Position numbers and translations under genes: made by a program
Shown: positions 1 to 10,506 of the stretch, piece after piece
Layout of the letters: every line of letters begins with the position of its first letter
Numbering within the stretch: position 1 is the first letter of the stretch
The notes under the pieces: model-generated
What the model was told of the DNA's origin: nothing
Databases searched by the model: none
The model's input: the letters and a program-made list of their open reading frames with translations, nothing else
NCBI GenBank assembly: GCA_030531795.1
Contig: JAUNMN010000007.1
Span: 10,842 to 50,582 of the forward strand
Origin: Neisseria sp.
Lineage (GTDB): Bacteria; Pseudomonadota; Gammaproteobacteria; Burkholderiales; Neisseriaceae
Length of the DNA stretch: 39,741 nt
Reading direction: 5' to 3'

Positions 1-1700
1 ATTTATCCGAATATTTGCCTGCACACTGGCAAAGTCGTCAATATTTATCGGGCTTTACTGGCTCGGTGGCGACTTTAGTGATTAAACGCGACAGCGCCGA
101 TTTGTGGGCAGACAGCCGCTACTGGGAACAGGCGGAAAAACAACTCGCTGGCACGGGCATTGCCTTGCAAAAACTCGGTTTGGGCAAAACTCATATTGAC
201 GATTTGGCAAACAGTTTGCCTGCAGATGCGCGTGTTGGCGTTGCGCCCGACCAACTGTCTTTAGCCGCCAAAGCGCAGTTGCAGACGGCATTTGCCGCCA
301 AAAACATTGTTTTGCAACACGACACCGATTTGGTAAACGCAATTTGGGCAGAACGCCCTGCTTTGCCGTCTGCAGAAATTTATGTTCACGATGCCGCTTT
401 CGTGTCGGAAACCGCCAGCGAAAAACTCGCACGCGTGCGTGCCGCCATGCAAGCGAAAAACGCGCAACATCATCTGCTTTCATCATTAGACGACATCGCG
501 TGGCTGTGTAATTTGCGCGGCAGCGATGTGCCGTACAACCCTGTTTTCGTGTCATTTTTACTGATTAGCGAAAACGCTGCTACTTTATTTGTGGACGAAA
601 GCAAACTCAATGCCGCCGCTCGTGCCGAATTACAACAAGCAGGCATCGCATTAGACGCATATGAAAATATCATTGCTGCTTTAGCAAAATTAAGTGGCAA
701 CTTATTGATAGATTTCAATAAAACCGCAGTCAGCACGCTGACACAATTGCCTGATTCGGTGCAACGCATCGACAGCATCGCCCCCAGCACGCTGTTCAAA
801 TCGATTAAATCCGCCGCCGACATGGCAAATATTCGCGAAGTGATGCGCCAAGACGGCGCGGCGTTGTGCGAATTTTTCAGCGATTTTGAAGCACGTTTAG
901 CCGCTGGCGAAGCGTTGAGCGAGCTAGATGTAGACCGTTTGCTCACCGCCGCACGCGCACGCCGTCCGCATTACATTTCCGACAGTTTCAACACCATCGC
1001 AGGTTTCAATGCCAACGGCGCATTGCCGCACTACGCCGCCACGCCCGAAAGCTACAGCATGATTGAAGGCGACGGTTTATTGCTGATTGACTCGGGCGGT
1101 CAATACCAAGGCGGCACAACCGACATCACGCGCGTCATCGCCATCGGCACGCCCAACGCCGAGCAAAAACGCGATTTCACGCTGGTTTTGAAAGCACACA
1201 TCGCGCTGGCACAAGCGGTGTTCCCCGAAAACATCGCATCGCCGATGTTGGACGCGATTTGCCGTGCACCTTTGTGGCAAGCACAATGCGATTACGGGCA
1301 CGGCACGGGACACGGCGTGGGCTATTTCATGAATGTACACGAAGGCCCGCAAGTGATTTCGTATTACGCCCAGCCCAACCAAAATCACGCGATGAAAGCA
1401 GGCATGTTCACATCTAACGAACCTGGTTTGTATCGCCCAGGTAAATGGGGCATTCGGATTGAAAACTTGGTGTTCAATCAGCCCGTTGCCCAGCCAGCGG
1501 AAACCGCGTTCGGACAATATTTGTGTTTTGAAACCGTAACCTTGTGTCCGATTGACACGCGTTTGATTAGCAAAGATTTGCTGAACGACAATGAAATCAA
1601 ATGGTTAAACGACTACCACGCACGCGTGCGCGAACAGCTGTCGCCGCTGGTTTCGGGCGCGGCTTTGGCTTGGTTGGAACAACAAACCGAAGCGATTTAA
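1..1700 (+). CDS. Xaa-Pro aminopeptidase (peptidase M24), 5' end cut by window
   Basis: Aminopeptidase P removes an N-terminal residue that precedes proline, using a two-metal centre. The reading frame is open from base 3 (LSEYLPAHWQ...), so the start codon lies outside the window; the first in-window TTG at 15 is not a real start. The visible part is about 566 residues and has the long three-domain layout of eukaryotic-type aminopeptidase P: two creatinase-like N-terminal domains, then a catalytic M24 domain from about residue 300. Metal ligands are seen as the Asp pair in LIDSGG and GTTDITR, His in GHGTGHGVG, Glu in NEPG, and Glu in IRIENL. Two DUS copies lie inside the coding region (about 282 and 365). 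It stands alone; yebC follows after 229 bases on the same strand. The family call is firm; the exact peptide substrate is unknown. Confidence 0.93.
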   Translation, partial: LSEYLPAHWQSRQYLSGFTGSVATLVIKRDSADLWADSRYWEQAEKQLAGTGIALQKLGLGKTHIDDLANSLPADARVGVAPDQLSLAAKAQLQTAFAAKNIVLQHDTDLVNAIWAERPALPSAEIYVHDAAFVSETASEKLARVRAAMQAKNAQHHLLSSLDDIAWLCNLRGSDVPYNPVFVSFLLISENAATLFVDESKLNAAARAELQQAGIALDAYENIIAALAKLSGNLLIDFNKTAVSTLTQLPDSVQRIDSIAPSTLFKSIKSAADMANIREVMRQDGAALCEFFSDFEARLAAGEALSELDVDRLLTAARARRPHYISDSFNTIAGFNANGALPHYAATPESYSMIEGDGLLLIDSGGQYQGGTTDITRVIAIGTPNAEQKRDFTLVLKAHIALAQAVFPENIASPMLDAICRAPLWQAQCDYGHGTGHGVGYFMNVHEGPQVISYYAQPNQNHAMKAGMFTSNEPGLYRPGKWGIRIENLVFNQPVAQPAETAFGQYLCFETVTLCPIDTRLISKDLLNDNEIKWLNDYHARVREQLSPLVSGAALAWLEQQTEAI

Positions 1701-1776
1701 GCGTTTGACTGAAAACGCGTTCATCATGCGCGAACATTTTTGCTGTTCAGGCAAACGGTTTGCCGTATGAATAGCG

Positions 1777-1844
1777 ATGCCGTCTGCAATGTAAAGCTGT
1801 CTCTATAGCTTCTCTATGAGATTTCTTTCAGTCGCAGACGGCAT
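1777..1844. repeat. DUS-bounded structured repeat, copy A
   Basis: A DUS at 1777-1788 and an inverted near-DUS at 1834-1844 enclose about 45 bases. The inside aligns with the reverse complement of 37858-37927, sharing CTGTCYCTATAGCTTC and more. A short inner stem, GTCTC at 1799-1803 with GAGAT at 1818-1822, encloses a 14-base loop. In the other copy the same stem is GTCCC/GGGAC, so one base pair has changed on both sides. It lies between the aminopeptidase gene and yebC and could act as a terminator, but it lacks a clear T-tract. Confidence 0.6.
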
Positions 1845-1859
1845 CGTTTATTCGGTTTT
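1824..1859 (+). repeat. 36-bp direct repeat flanking yebC, left copy
   Basis: TCTTTCAGTCGCAGACGG and the following CATCGTTTATTCGGTTTT recur at 2706-2740 with one base missing and one substitution. The match runs well beyond the DUS core that it contains. The two copies lie in the same orientation on either side of yebC. Confidence 0.7.
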
Positions 1860-1882
1860 CACGCAACAAAACAAGGCGAACG

Positions 1883-1891
1883 TGGTAAAAT
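1883..1891 (+). promoter_or_regulatory. Candidate extended -10 promoter of yebC
   Basis: TGGTAAAAT is an extended -10 element (TGnTAnnnT) 39 bases before the yebC start codon. No convincing -35 hexamer sits at the right distance, which is tolerated with extended -10 promoters. Confidence 0.4.
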
Positions 1892-1929
1892 GTCGCCCTT
1901 TCAGTTTCAGCAACACAAGGACAAACACC

Positions 1930-2658
1930 ATGGCAGGTCATAGCAAGTGGGCGAATATTCAGCACAAAAAAGCCCGCGTTGATGCCAAACGCGGCAAAAT
2001 TTTCACCAAATTGATTAAAGAAATCACGGTTGCGGCAAAATTAGGCGGCGGCGACCCTGCGTCGAATCCACGCTTGCGTTTGGCGATGGACAAGGCGTGG
2101 GACGCGAATATGCCCAAAGACAACGTACAACGCGCGATTGACAAAGGCACGGGCAATTTGGAAGGCGTGGATTATGTGGAATTGCGCTACGAAGGCTATG
2201 GCATCGGCGGTGCGGCTTTGATGGTTGATTGCATGACCGACAACAAAACGCGCACGGTTGCCGATGTACGCCATGCCTTCAACAAAAACGGCGGCAACTT
2301 GGGCACAGACGGTTGCGTCGCGTTCAATTTTGAACATCAAGGTTATTTGGTTTATGCCGATGTGGACGAAAACGCTTTAATGGAAGCGGCTTTGGAAGCA
2401 GGCGCGGAAGATGTGATTGCCGATGACGAAGGCATGATTGAAGTCATCACTACGCCAGCCGACTGGGCAACAATTAAAGCGGCTTTGGAAGCGGCAGGTT
2501 TTACTTCGCAAGACGGCGACGTGACCATGCGCGCCCAAAATGAAACGGTTTTAACAGGCGAAGACGCGCTGAAAATGCAAAAACTGATTGATGCGTTGGA
2601 AGATTTAGACGATGTGCAAAACGTCTACACTTCTGCCGTGTTGCATTTTGACGAGTAA
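1930..2658 (+). CDS. yebC: YebC/PmpR family protein
   Basis: A 242-residue protein of the YebC/TACO1 family. Members have been described both as DNA-binding regulators and as translation factors that help ribosomes through stalling motifs such as polyproline, so the precise role here is open. The start was chosen at 1930 because the family always begins [14 protein letters not shown], which is exactly what follows; the open frame extends upstream to 1816 but that part is DUS and leader sequence. Three-domain architecture and full length match the family. It is a single-gene unit: the aminopeptidase lies upstream on the same strand, and a DUS-pair hairpin separates it from the convergent universal stress gene. 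It is bracketed by a near-identical 36-bp direct repeat. Confidence 0.95.
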   Translation: MAGHSKWANIQHKKARVDAKRGKIFTKLIKEITVAAKLGGGDPASNPRLRLAMDKAWDANMPKDNVQRAIDKGTGNLEGVDYVELRYEGYGIGGAALMVDCMTDNKTRTVADVRHAFNKNGGNLGTDGCVAFNFEHQGYLVYADVDENALMEAALEAGAEDVIADDEGMIEVITTPADWATIKAALEAAGFTSQDGDVTMRAQNETVLTGEDALKMQKLIDALEDLDDVQNVYTSAVLHFDE

Positions 2659-2682
2659 TCATAGCATTCAAAACCAAAAATC

Positions 2683-2726
2683 ATGCCGTCTGCGATTGAG
2701 AAAAATCTTTCAGTCGCAGACGGCAT
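2683..2726. terminator. DUS-pair hairpin between convergent yebC and usp
   Basis: Two inverted DUS variants, arms 2683-2695 and 2714-2726 (13 bp, ATGCCGTCTGCGA with its complement), are separated by 18 bases. The hairpin is followed on the plus strand by CTTTATT. Its position between two converging genes suggests a bidirectional terminator. Confidence 0.7.
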
Positions 2727-2740
2727 CTTTATTCCGTTTT
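2706..2740 (+). repeat. Direct repeat flanking yebC, right copy
   Basis: Second copy of the 36-bp sequence at 1824-1859, differing by one deleted base and one G/C change. It forms the right arm of the terminator hairpin plus its downstream tail. Confidence 0.7.
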
Positions 2741-2754
2741 ATCTAAACTTCAAA

Positions 2755-3210
2755 TCAAGACGCGTGTTTCAACACCAACAGCGGCAAATGGCTTTCACGA
2801 ATCACGGTTTCGGCAAAACTGCCCATCAGCAAGTGCATCAAACCCGTGCGGCCGTGCGTGCCCAACACCAACAAATCCACGCCCTGCTCGTCGGCATAAC
2901 GCACCAACTCTTGCGCCATTTCGCGCGCACCTTTGCTCGCCACCAACAAATGCGTTTTCAAAGCGTCCACACCAAACTCCGCCGCCTTTTCTTTCGCCTT
3001 GCCCAACACCGTTTTGCCGCCTTCAACCGCCGCTTCTTCATAGCTTGCGTGCTGCAAATATTCTGGCGCAAGCGCCATGTATTCCGCAGGGTTGGCAACG
3101 TGTGCCAAAGTCAAACTCGCGCCCGTGCTTTTCGCCAAAGCGCAAGCGTGTTGCAAAGCGTGTAAAGAAGTGTCACTACCATCAACTGCAATCAATAAAT
3201 GTTTGTACAT
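2755..3210 (-). CDS. Universal stress protein, UspA family
   Basis: A 151-residue, single-domain UspA protein, cytoplasmic and probably dimeric. The start MYKHLLIAVDGSD at 3210 is the family start and has GGAGAAAA as ribosome binding site; the frame upstream of it overlaps the neighbouring promoter and is not used. The C-terminal nucleotide-binding signature G-2x-G-9x-G-S/T is intact (GTHGRTG...MGS), so it should bind ATP like the MJ0577 subgroup rather than being an ATP-free UspA. It is divergent from the membrane-protein gene at 3304, with a 93-base shared upstream region. The specific stress it answers to cannot be read from sequence. Confidence 0.93.
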   Translation of the reverse strand: MYKHLLIAVDGSDTSLHALQHACALAKSTGASLTLAHVANPAEYMALAPEYLQHASYEEAAVEGGKTVLGKAKEKAAEFGVDALKTHLLVASKGAREMAQELVRYADEQGVDLLVLGTHGRTGLMHLLMGSFAETVIRESHLPLLVLKHAS

Positions 3211-3245
3211 GGTTTTCTCCTTGATTGAAAAAGACAGAAAGCAGG

Positions 3246-3262
3246 TATAATGCCGTCTGCAA
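3246..3262 (+). promoter_or_regulatory. Perfect -10 box fused to a DUS
   Basis: A consensus -10 TATAAT (3246-3251) shares its last two bases with the start of a full DUS (3250-3261). Upstream TTGATT at about 3223 is a possible -35, but the 19-base spacing is long. It points to the membrane-protein/tcdA unit beginning at 3304. Confidence 0.45.
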
Positions 3263-3303
3263 CGCCATTCTAAACCCATTTAGCATCAATAAGGCATTTT
3301 GCC

Positions 3304-3792
3304 ATGAAAATTTTTCGCCCCAAACTCATCGCTTGCCTGATTTACTTGTTTATCGCGCCTGCGGTCGCTTTTATTGCCAATGTCATCTACATGATTTTTA
3401 CCACAATCGACATGCCTTTCTCTGATTCACTCAATGGGCACCCTTATTACGGCAACCCCGAATGGTTTACCAACTTCGCAGAAAAAACCTACGGCATTCT
3501 CACTGCAAGCACTTTCATCGCTTCTGTAACCCTTGTTTTCGGTTTCATTCCTGCCCTGTTCACTTATTTGCTACACAGCCACATACAAGACCAGTTTTCC
3601 ACACGTCAAAACCTATTTGCTGCGCCGTTTATCGGTGCCAGCATCAGCATGATGTTCGCCTTAAGCATGGATGAAGAGCCTTTTGACGCACTCGCTTTCA
3701 TGGGCGGCGCAGGCGCAATCGCCAGTTTGCTCGCTTATTTATGCACCCAATATTTTTTCAAACGAATACAACACAAGAAAGACAAGCCATGA
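3304..3792 (+). CDS. Hypothetical four-helix membrane protein
   Basis: I do not recognise a family for this 162-residue protein. It shows four likely membrane helices: about residues 9-33, 65-90, 103-120 and 128-150. Between the first two is a soluble, aromatic-rich loop of about 30 residues (SLNGHPYYGNPEWFTNF). There is no obvious signal cleavage site or catalytic motif; a short lysine-rich tail probably sits in the cytoplasm. The stop codon overlaps the ATG of tcdA (ATGA), so the two are probably translated together, although nothing links them functionally. The gene is preceded by a DUS that overlaps a -10 box. Confidence 0.75.
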   Translation: MKIFRPKLIACLIYLFIAPAVAFIANVIYMIFTTIDMPFSDSLNGHPYYGNPEWFTNFAEKTYGILTASTFIASVTLVFGFIPALFTYLLHSHIQDQFSTRQNLFAAPFIGASISMMFALSMDEEPFDALAFMGGAGAIASLLAYLCTQYFFKRIQHKKDKP

Positions 3793-4571
3793 CCACACCT
3801 TCATCGCGCCGCTTCGGCGGCATCGCCCGTTTATACGGACAAAACGCCCTAAACGCGTTTGCCCAAGCCCATGTTTGCGTGGTGGGCGTGGGCGGCGTGG
3901 GTTCGTGGGCTGTGGAAGCCTTGGCACGTTCAGGCATCAGCAAGCTCACGCTGATTGACTTGGACAATGTCGCCGAATCCAATGTCAATCGCCAGCTTCA
4001 CGCTTTAACAGACGATTTTGGTAAAGCCAAAGTGCTCGCCTTAAGCGAACGCATCGCCCAAATCAATCCCGATTGCCAAGTAATTGAAATTGAAGACTTT
4101 ATAGACGAAAACAATTTAAGCCAAATTTTTGCCCAACCATTTGATTTTGTGATTGATGCCATCGACCAAGTGCGGGTTAAAGCGGCGATGGTGGCGTATT
4201 TTGTACAACACAAACAACCATTTATCATCAGTGGCGGTGCAGGTGGACAACGCAATCCTGCCCTAATTGAAACCGCCGATTTAAGCCAAGTCAGCCACGA
4301 CCCTTTGCTGGCAAATTTGCGTTACACTTTACGCAAAAAATACGGTTTCAGTCGCGACACCAGCAAAAAAATGCGCGTGCCATGCGTGTTTTCACGCGAA
4401 AGCATCACGCCGCCGCAGTTGAGCGAAGAAAGCTGCGCTGCAGACGGCAACGCTGCGCCGCAAGGTTTATCATGCGCAGGTTATGGCGCGAGCATGTTGG
4501 TAACGGCTTCTTTCGGTTTGCACTGTGCCACCGCTGCGATGGAACACATCGTCAAAACCACAAAAGGCTAA
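3789..4571 (+). CDS. tcdA: tRNA threonylcarbamoyladenosine dehydratase (TcdA/CsdL)
   Basis: TcdA is an E1-like, ThiF-fold enzyme that uses ATP to cyclise t6A to ct6A at position 37 of ANN-decoding tRNAs. The protein is 260 residues. The nucleotide-binding loop GVGGVGSWAVEALARSG lies near residues 35-51, followed by LIDLDNVAESNVNRQ, typical of the ThiF/MoeB/TcdA group. TcdA rather than ThiF or MoeB is favoured by length, the N-terminal RRFGGIARLYG and the C-terminal SYGAS-like segment (CAGYGAS). The start at 3789 was chosen over upstream frame because it overlaps the preceding stop as ATGA. A DUS lies inside the gene at about 4439. A further DUS follows the stop, with no inverted partner. Confidence 0.9.
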   Translation: MTTPSSRRFGGIARLYGQNALNAFAQAHVCVVGVGGVGSWAVEALARSGISKLTLIDLDNVAESNVNRQLHALTDDFGKAKVLALSERIAQINPDCQVIEIEDFIDENNLSQIFAQPFDFVIDAIDQVRVKAAMVAYFVQHKQPFIISGGAGGQRNPALIETADLSQVSHDPLLANLRYTLRKKYGFSRDTSKKMRVPCVFSRESITPPQLSEESCAADGNAAPQGLSCAGYGASMLVTASFGLHCATAAMEHIVKTTKG

Positions 4572-4638
4572 AATGCCGTCTGCAGTTTGTGCGAACAGCA
4601 TTTTTTAAAACAAAATATCATTTTAAATCAATGATTTT

Positions 4639-5472
4639 ATGAATAATCTCGTTCCAACCGACACACAACCAAACGAAGCGATTGCTTGGATTTTCGGGCA
4701 AGCCGTTACCGATTTGCCGCAAGATTTGTTCATTCCACCCGATGCTTTGAAAGTGGTGTTAAGCAGTTTTCAAGGGCCGCTAGATTTGCTTTTGTATTTG
4801 ATTCGTAAGCAAAATATTGATGTTTTGGACATTCCGATGGTGAAAATCACCGAGCAATATTTAAGCTATATCGAGCAAATGCAAGCGCATCAATTTGATT
4901 TGGCGGCGGAATATTTGCTGATGGCGGCGGTGTTGATTGAAATCAAATCACGCTTATTGCTACCGCAAGTGCAACACGATGAAAACGAAGAAGAAATTGA
5001 CCCGCGTGCCGAGTTGGTTAAACGTTTGTTGGCATACGAACAAATGAAGTTGGCAGCACAAGGTTTGGACGCGTTGCCACGTGCGGGACGCGATTTCGCG
5101 TGGGCATATTTGCCGTTGGAAATCGCTGCCGAAACCAAATTACCCGAAGTGCAAATCGCCGATTTAACCCAAGCATGGCTGGCGATTTTATCGCGTGCCA
5201 AACACAATAAAAGCCACCAAGTGATTCAAGAAAGAATTTCGGTGCGCGCCCAAATGACGGCGATTTTGCGCCGTTTGCAACAAGGAAAATGTGTGTTTTC
5301 TGCCTTGTTCAATCCCGAAATGGGCGTGAGTTATGTCGTTATCAATTTCATTGCTTTGTTGGAACTGGCAAAAGAAGGTTTAGTGCGCATTGTTCAAAAT
5401 GAAGCGTTTACCGAAATTGAAATTGAAGCGGCGGAAAACGACAAAAGTTTAAGCGAAGAAATCGTTCATTAA
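4639..5472 (+). CDS. scpA: Segregation and condensation protein A (kleisin)
   Basis: ScpA is the kleisin that, with ScpB, bridges SMC heads in the bacterial condensin. The 277-residue protein has the family N-terminal block (FQGPLDLLLYLIRKQNIDVLDIPMVKITEQYL, residues about 45-75), the acidic middle and the C-terminal winged-helix region ending around VVINFIALLELAKEGLV, which contacts the SMC head. The first 35 residues are an N-terminal extension compared with Bacillus ScpA. No strong ribosome binding site precedes the ATG. No scpB is in this window. The gene converges on galU across a DUS-pair hairpin. Confidence 0.93.
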   Translation: MNNLVPTDTQPNEAIAWIFGQAVTDLPQDLFIPPDALKVVLSSFQGPLDLLLYLIRKQNIDVLDIPMVKITEQYLSYIEQMQAHQFDLAAEYLLMAAVLIEIKSRLLLPQVQHDENEEEIDPRAELVKRLLAYEQMKLAAQGLDALPRAGRDFAWAYLPLEIAAETKLPEVQIADLTQAWLAILSRAKHNKSHQVIQERISVRAQMTAILRRLQQGKCVFSALFNPEMGVSYVVINFIALLELAKEGLVRIVQNEAFTEIEIEAAENDKSLSEEIVH

Positions 5473-5491
5473 GCGAATACAGATAAACAAA

Positions 5492-5525
5492 ATGCCGCCT
5501 GCGATTATCAAACTGCAGACGGCAT
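5492..5525. terminator. DUS-pair hairpin between scpA and galU
   Basis: Arms 5492-5502 and 5515-5525 (11 bp with one G-U pair) separate the two convergent genes. The left arm is a DUS variant with GCCGCC; the right arm is exact. Confidence 0.65.
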
Positions 5526-5551
5526 CTTATTAATCTAAACATTTAATTTAA

Positions 5552-6424
5552 TTACAATTTATCCGCATATTGTCGCAACAAATCACGGAAAGCATCGCCT
5601 GTTTCGGGGTGTTTCAAACCATAAGCAATGGTCGCTTCCAAATAACCCAGTTTGCTGCCGCAATCGTAACGCGTGCCGTCAAAAGCGTGTGCCAACACAA
5701 ATTCATGGTCGAGCAAACGGGCGATGCCGTCGGTCAATTGAATTTCATTGCCTGCGCCGCGTGGCAAATTAGTCAGCAAATCAAAAATGCGCGGCGTTAA
5801 AATATAGCGTCCCACCACTGCTAAATTTGACGGCGCATCTGCTGGCTTCGGTTTTTCCACGATATTCGTTACGCGCTGATACGATTTGAGTTGCTCCACT
5901 TCCACAATGCCATAAGAGCCAGTTTGCGATGGGTCAACCGTTTCCACGCCCAACACGCTATTGCCACTTTCATTATACAAATCAACCATTTGCTTTAATG
6001 CACCTTGCGGTGCGTCAATCAAATCGTCTGCCAACACCACCGCAAACGGATTGTCGCCCACCGCCGCACGCGCACACAAAACAGCGTGCCCCAAACCCAA
6101 AGCCTCGGCTTGGCGAATGTACAAACAAGTGATGTTTGACGGCAAAATATCGCGAACGTGTTCCAATAATTTTTCTTTATTGCGCTGCTCCAGCTCGGTT
6201 TCCAGCTCGTAGGCTTTGTCAAAATGGTCTTCAATGCTGCGCTTATTGCGTCCTGTTACGAACACCATTTCAGTACAACCTGCTGCCACTGCCTCTTCAA
6301 CTGCGTATTGAATCAGAGGTCTATCGACAATCGGCAACATTTCCTTTGGGCTGGCTTTAGTTGCTGGCAAAAAGCGCGTGCCCATTCCTGCCACAGGGAA
6401 AACACATTTTCTAATTGGTTTCAT
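5552..6424 (-). CDS. galU: UTP-glucose-1-phosphate uridylyltransferase
   Basis: GalU makes UDP-glucose from UTP and glucose 1-phosphate, supplying lipooligosaccharide and capsule synthesis. The protein is 290 residues from [10 protein letters not shown]; this start has AAGGGA seven bases upstream and matches the family, so the 15-codon upstream extension is rejected. The nucleotidyltransferase signature [18 protein letters not shown] lies at residues 12-29, with VEKP and the Asp of VLADDLID further on. Length equals that of other neisserial GalU proteins. It is followed by scpA in convergent orientation and preceded by ligA on the same strand with a 104-base gap. Confidence 0.95.
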   Translation of the reverse strand: MKPIRKCVFPVAGMGTRFLPATKASPKEMLPIVDRPLIQYAVEEAVAAGCTEMVFVTGRNKRSIEDHFDKAYELETELEQRNKEKLLEHVRDILPSNITCLYIRQAEALGLGHAVLCARAAVGDNPFAVVLADDLIDAPQGALKQMVDLYNESGNSVLGVETVDPSQTGSYGIVEVEQLKSYQRVTNIVEKPKPADAPSNLAVVGRYILTPRIFDLLTNLPRGAGNEIQLTDGIARLLDHEFVLAHAFDGTRYDCGSKLGYLEATIAYGLKHPETGDAFRDLLRQYADKL

Positions 6425-6528
6425 CGAATGTCCCTTAAATTTTTTCATAATCTCGTAATATGCCATCATATGGAATTAAATTTTTCCAAAATGACTTTCA
6501 GTTAATAAAACCTGCTAATTATATCTAT

Positions 6529-8976
<2,448 letters not shown>

Positions 8977-8990
8977 TCAATATTTGATGT

Positions 8991-9019
8991 AAAAAACGAG
9001 CGCGAACAGCACTCGTTTT
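8991..9019 (-). terminator. Intrinsic terminator between zipA and ligA
   Basis: On the minus strand AAAACGAGTGC pairs with GCGCTCGTTTT (arms 9009-9019 and 8993-9003, 11 bp with one G-U) around a five-base loop, and the right arm runs into six T. It should end zipA transcripts, implying a separate ligA promoter in the 24 bases before its start or partial read-through. Confidence 0.7.
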
Positions 9020-9033
9020 AAATGTACACATTT

Positions 9034-9073
9034 TGCAGACCCGTGCAATTTCACGCAGGGCAAATGTAGCATC
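9034..9073. repeat. 40-bp transition-diverged repeat, copy A
   Basis: TGCAGACCCGTGCAATTTCA and the next 20 bases match 12315-12354 at 32 of 40 positions. All eight differences are transitions. It lies between the zipA stop and the terminator upstream of ligA. The ends (TGCAGAC and CATC) resemble a DUS split by an insertion. Confidence 0.65.
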
Positions 9074-9075
9074 GT

Positions 9076-10386
9076 TTACAAAAACAAACGTTTTGCCAAC
9101 TCGCCACCAGGTTCAATGCCGATTTTTTTCATTTCGGCTTGGCGTTCCACCACATAAGTGCCGACATTTTTCAGCCATGTGGTTGAAAGCTCTTCCAATT
9201 TATCGTTCACCAAATCCAAACGCAATTCGGTTGCCAAACCAATCACCAAGTGCATGAAGTGGTCAAAACTTTTCGCGCCATTTGGCACGCGCGGAATGTC
9301 GAGCAACACGCTGAAACCGCGATAGGCTTTGTTGTCCAACAAGCTCGGCGTGAACACGCTTTTATCGATATTAACGATGCTGAACATGGTGTCGCCCTGT
9401 TCGTTTTCAAAATGGAATGCGCCATCTTCGCTCAAAACAAAGCCCACTTCTTCCACCGCGCGACGCAATTCTGTTCCACTCACTGAACTTTGCGACACCA
9501 AATGAATCGCAATAGCGTGGTCTACGCGCGCGCACACATCATCAAGCGGACGCGCCACGTCCAAAAAGCTGTCAATATCAGTCAAACGCAAGCCCGCATT
9601 GAGTTTTTGCGCAAACGCGTTTGCCTGTTCGCCAAAGGCTTCCAACTCTTGCGCCGTAATCAAACCCATGCGCGAAATTGCTTGCACACCCACCACAAAA
9701 CCTTGGTAATACACGCTTGGAATCGGTTCAGCAAGTTGCCAGCGATTATCCATCGTGCAACCCACAATCTGAAAACGGCGTTTACTCAAACGCGGCAAGC
9801 TGTGCAATTCCATCGGTTCGCGCAAAGAAATGAACGCCAAATAATCAAAACGCGGGTCAAACCAGCCCAATTCTTGTTTCGCCATCGCGTCCAAATCCAA
9901 GAGCAAACCGTCTTTCGCCACTTTGGCTTGCGAAGGCGTTGGCACTTGCACCGTTTCAAACTGAAAATGTTGCGTTTGTACTTGCTCATCGCTTTGCAAC
10001 ACCGTTTCAGCAACTTCTTCCGTGCGCTCGGCTGGAGTTGCAGACGGCATCACAAACAAATCACGCTCTGGCGCGTTGCTATTTTCAGCTTCCACTGCTG
10101 CCGTTTTAGGCACGTTAATCGGCGCAACTTTAGGCTTTGCCATCGTCGGCTGAAACTGCGACAAATCAGCTTCTCGACGTTCTTTTTGCGGCTGTCCTTG
10201 TTTGCCCAAAACGCGACCATCACGCGCCGATTCGGTTTTGCTGTCTAACAAAACATCTTTGTCCGAATGCGAAAATTGCGCACGCACGCGCTGGCGTTCC
10301 TGATTTTCGCGATACATATTATATGCAATCACCGCCAAAATAATCGCCAAACCCAAAACCACAAAAATCCAGATATTGTCACCCAT
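9076..10386 (-). CDS. zipA: Cell division protein ZipA homologue
   Basis: ZipA anchors FtsZ to the inner membrane during septation. The 436-residue protein has one N-terminal membrane helix (about residues 5-22, IWIFVVLGLAIILAVIAY), a charged, Gln/Glu-rich flexible linker to about residue 280, and a C-terminal FtsZ-binding domain ending with ELSTTWLKNVGTYVVER. This N-out topology is characteristic of ZipA. The sequence is diverged from E. coli ZipA, as in other Neisseria, so the call rests on architecture and on its place immediately upstream of ligA. A DUS inside the linker encodes SATPAERT-side residues near 10039. Confidence 0.85.
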   Translation of the reverse strand: MGDNIWIFVVLGLAIILAVIAYNMYRENQERQRVRAQFSHSDKDVLLDSKTESARDGRVLGKQGQPQKERREADLSQFQPTMAKPKVAPINVPKTAAVEAENSNAPERDLFVMPSATPAERTEEVAETVLQSDEQVQTQHFQFETVQVPTPSQAKVAKDGLLLDLDAMAKQELGWFDPRFDYLAFISLREPMELHSLPRLSKRRFQIVGCTMDNRWQLAEPIPSVYYQGFVVGVQAISRMGLITAQELEAFGEQANAFAQKLNAGLRLTDIDSFLDVARPLDDVCARVDHAIAIHLVSQSSVSGTELRRAVEEVGFVLSEDGAFHFENEQGDTMFSIVNIDKSVFTPSLLDNKAYRGFSVLLDIPRVPNGAKSFDHFMHLVIGLATELRLDLVNDKLEELSTTWLKNVGTYVVERQAEMKKIGIEPGGELAKRLFL

Positions 10387-10425
10387 AAACGATGCCTGTT
10401 ATATAGTTACAGATAAATGTTAAGA

Positions 10426-10431
10426 ATTATA
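10426..10431 (-). promoter_or_regulatory. Candidate -10 box of zipA
   Basis: On the minus strand TATAAT occurs 40 bases before the zipA ATG, in CGTTATAATTC. The -35 region is poor. No other start signal is visible in the 120-base gap to ampD. Confidence 0.45.
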
Positions 10432-10506
10432 ACGGATTTTGGCGGTTTATCGTGTAAAAACTGGCTTTTTACCGCAAATTTTTCCGTTATTATTTTTGTG
10501 ATGAAC

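Noticed and set aside
470-946. Long minus-strand open frames inside the aminopeptidase gene (also 1077-1517, and plus-strand frames within ligA, zipA and galU)
   Set aside because: They are shadows of strongly supported genes in other frames, with atypical composition and no homology pattern.
9490-10248. A 252-codon plus-strand frame opposite zipA
   Set aside because: Very rich in Arg, His, Gln and Phe as expected for an antisense frame of a biased gene; no ribosome binding site or domain.
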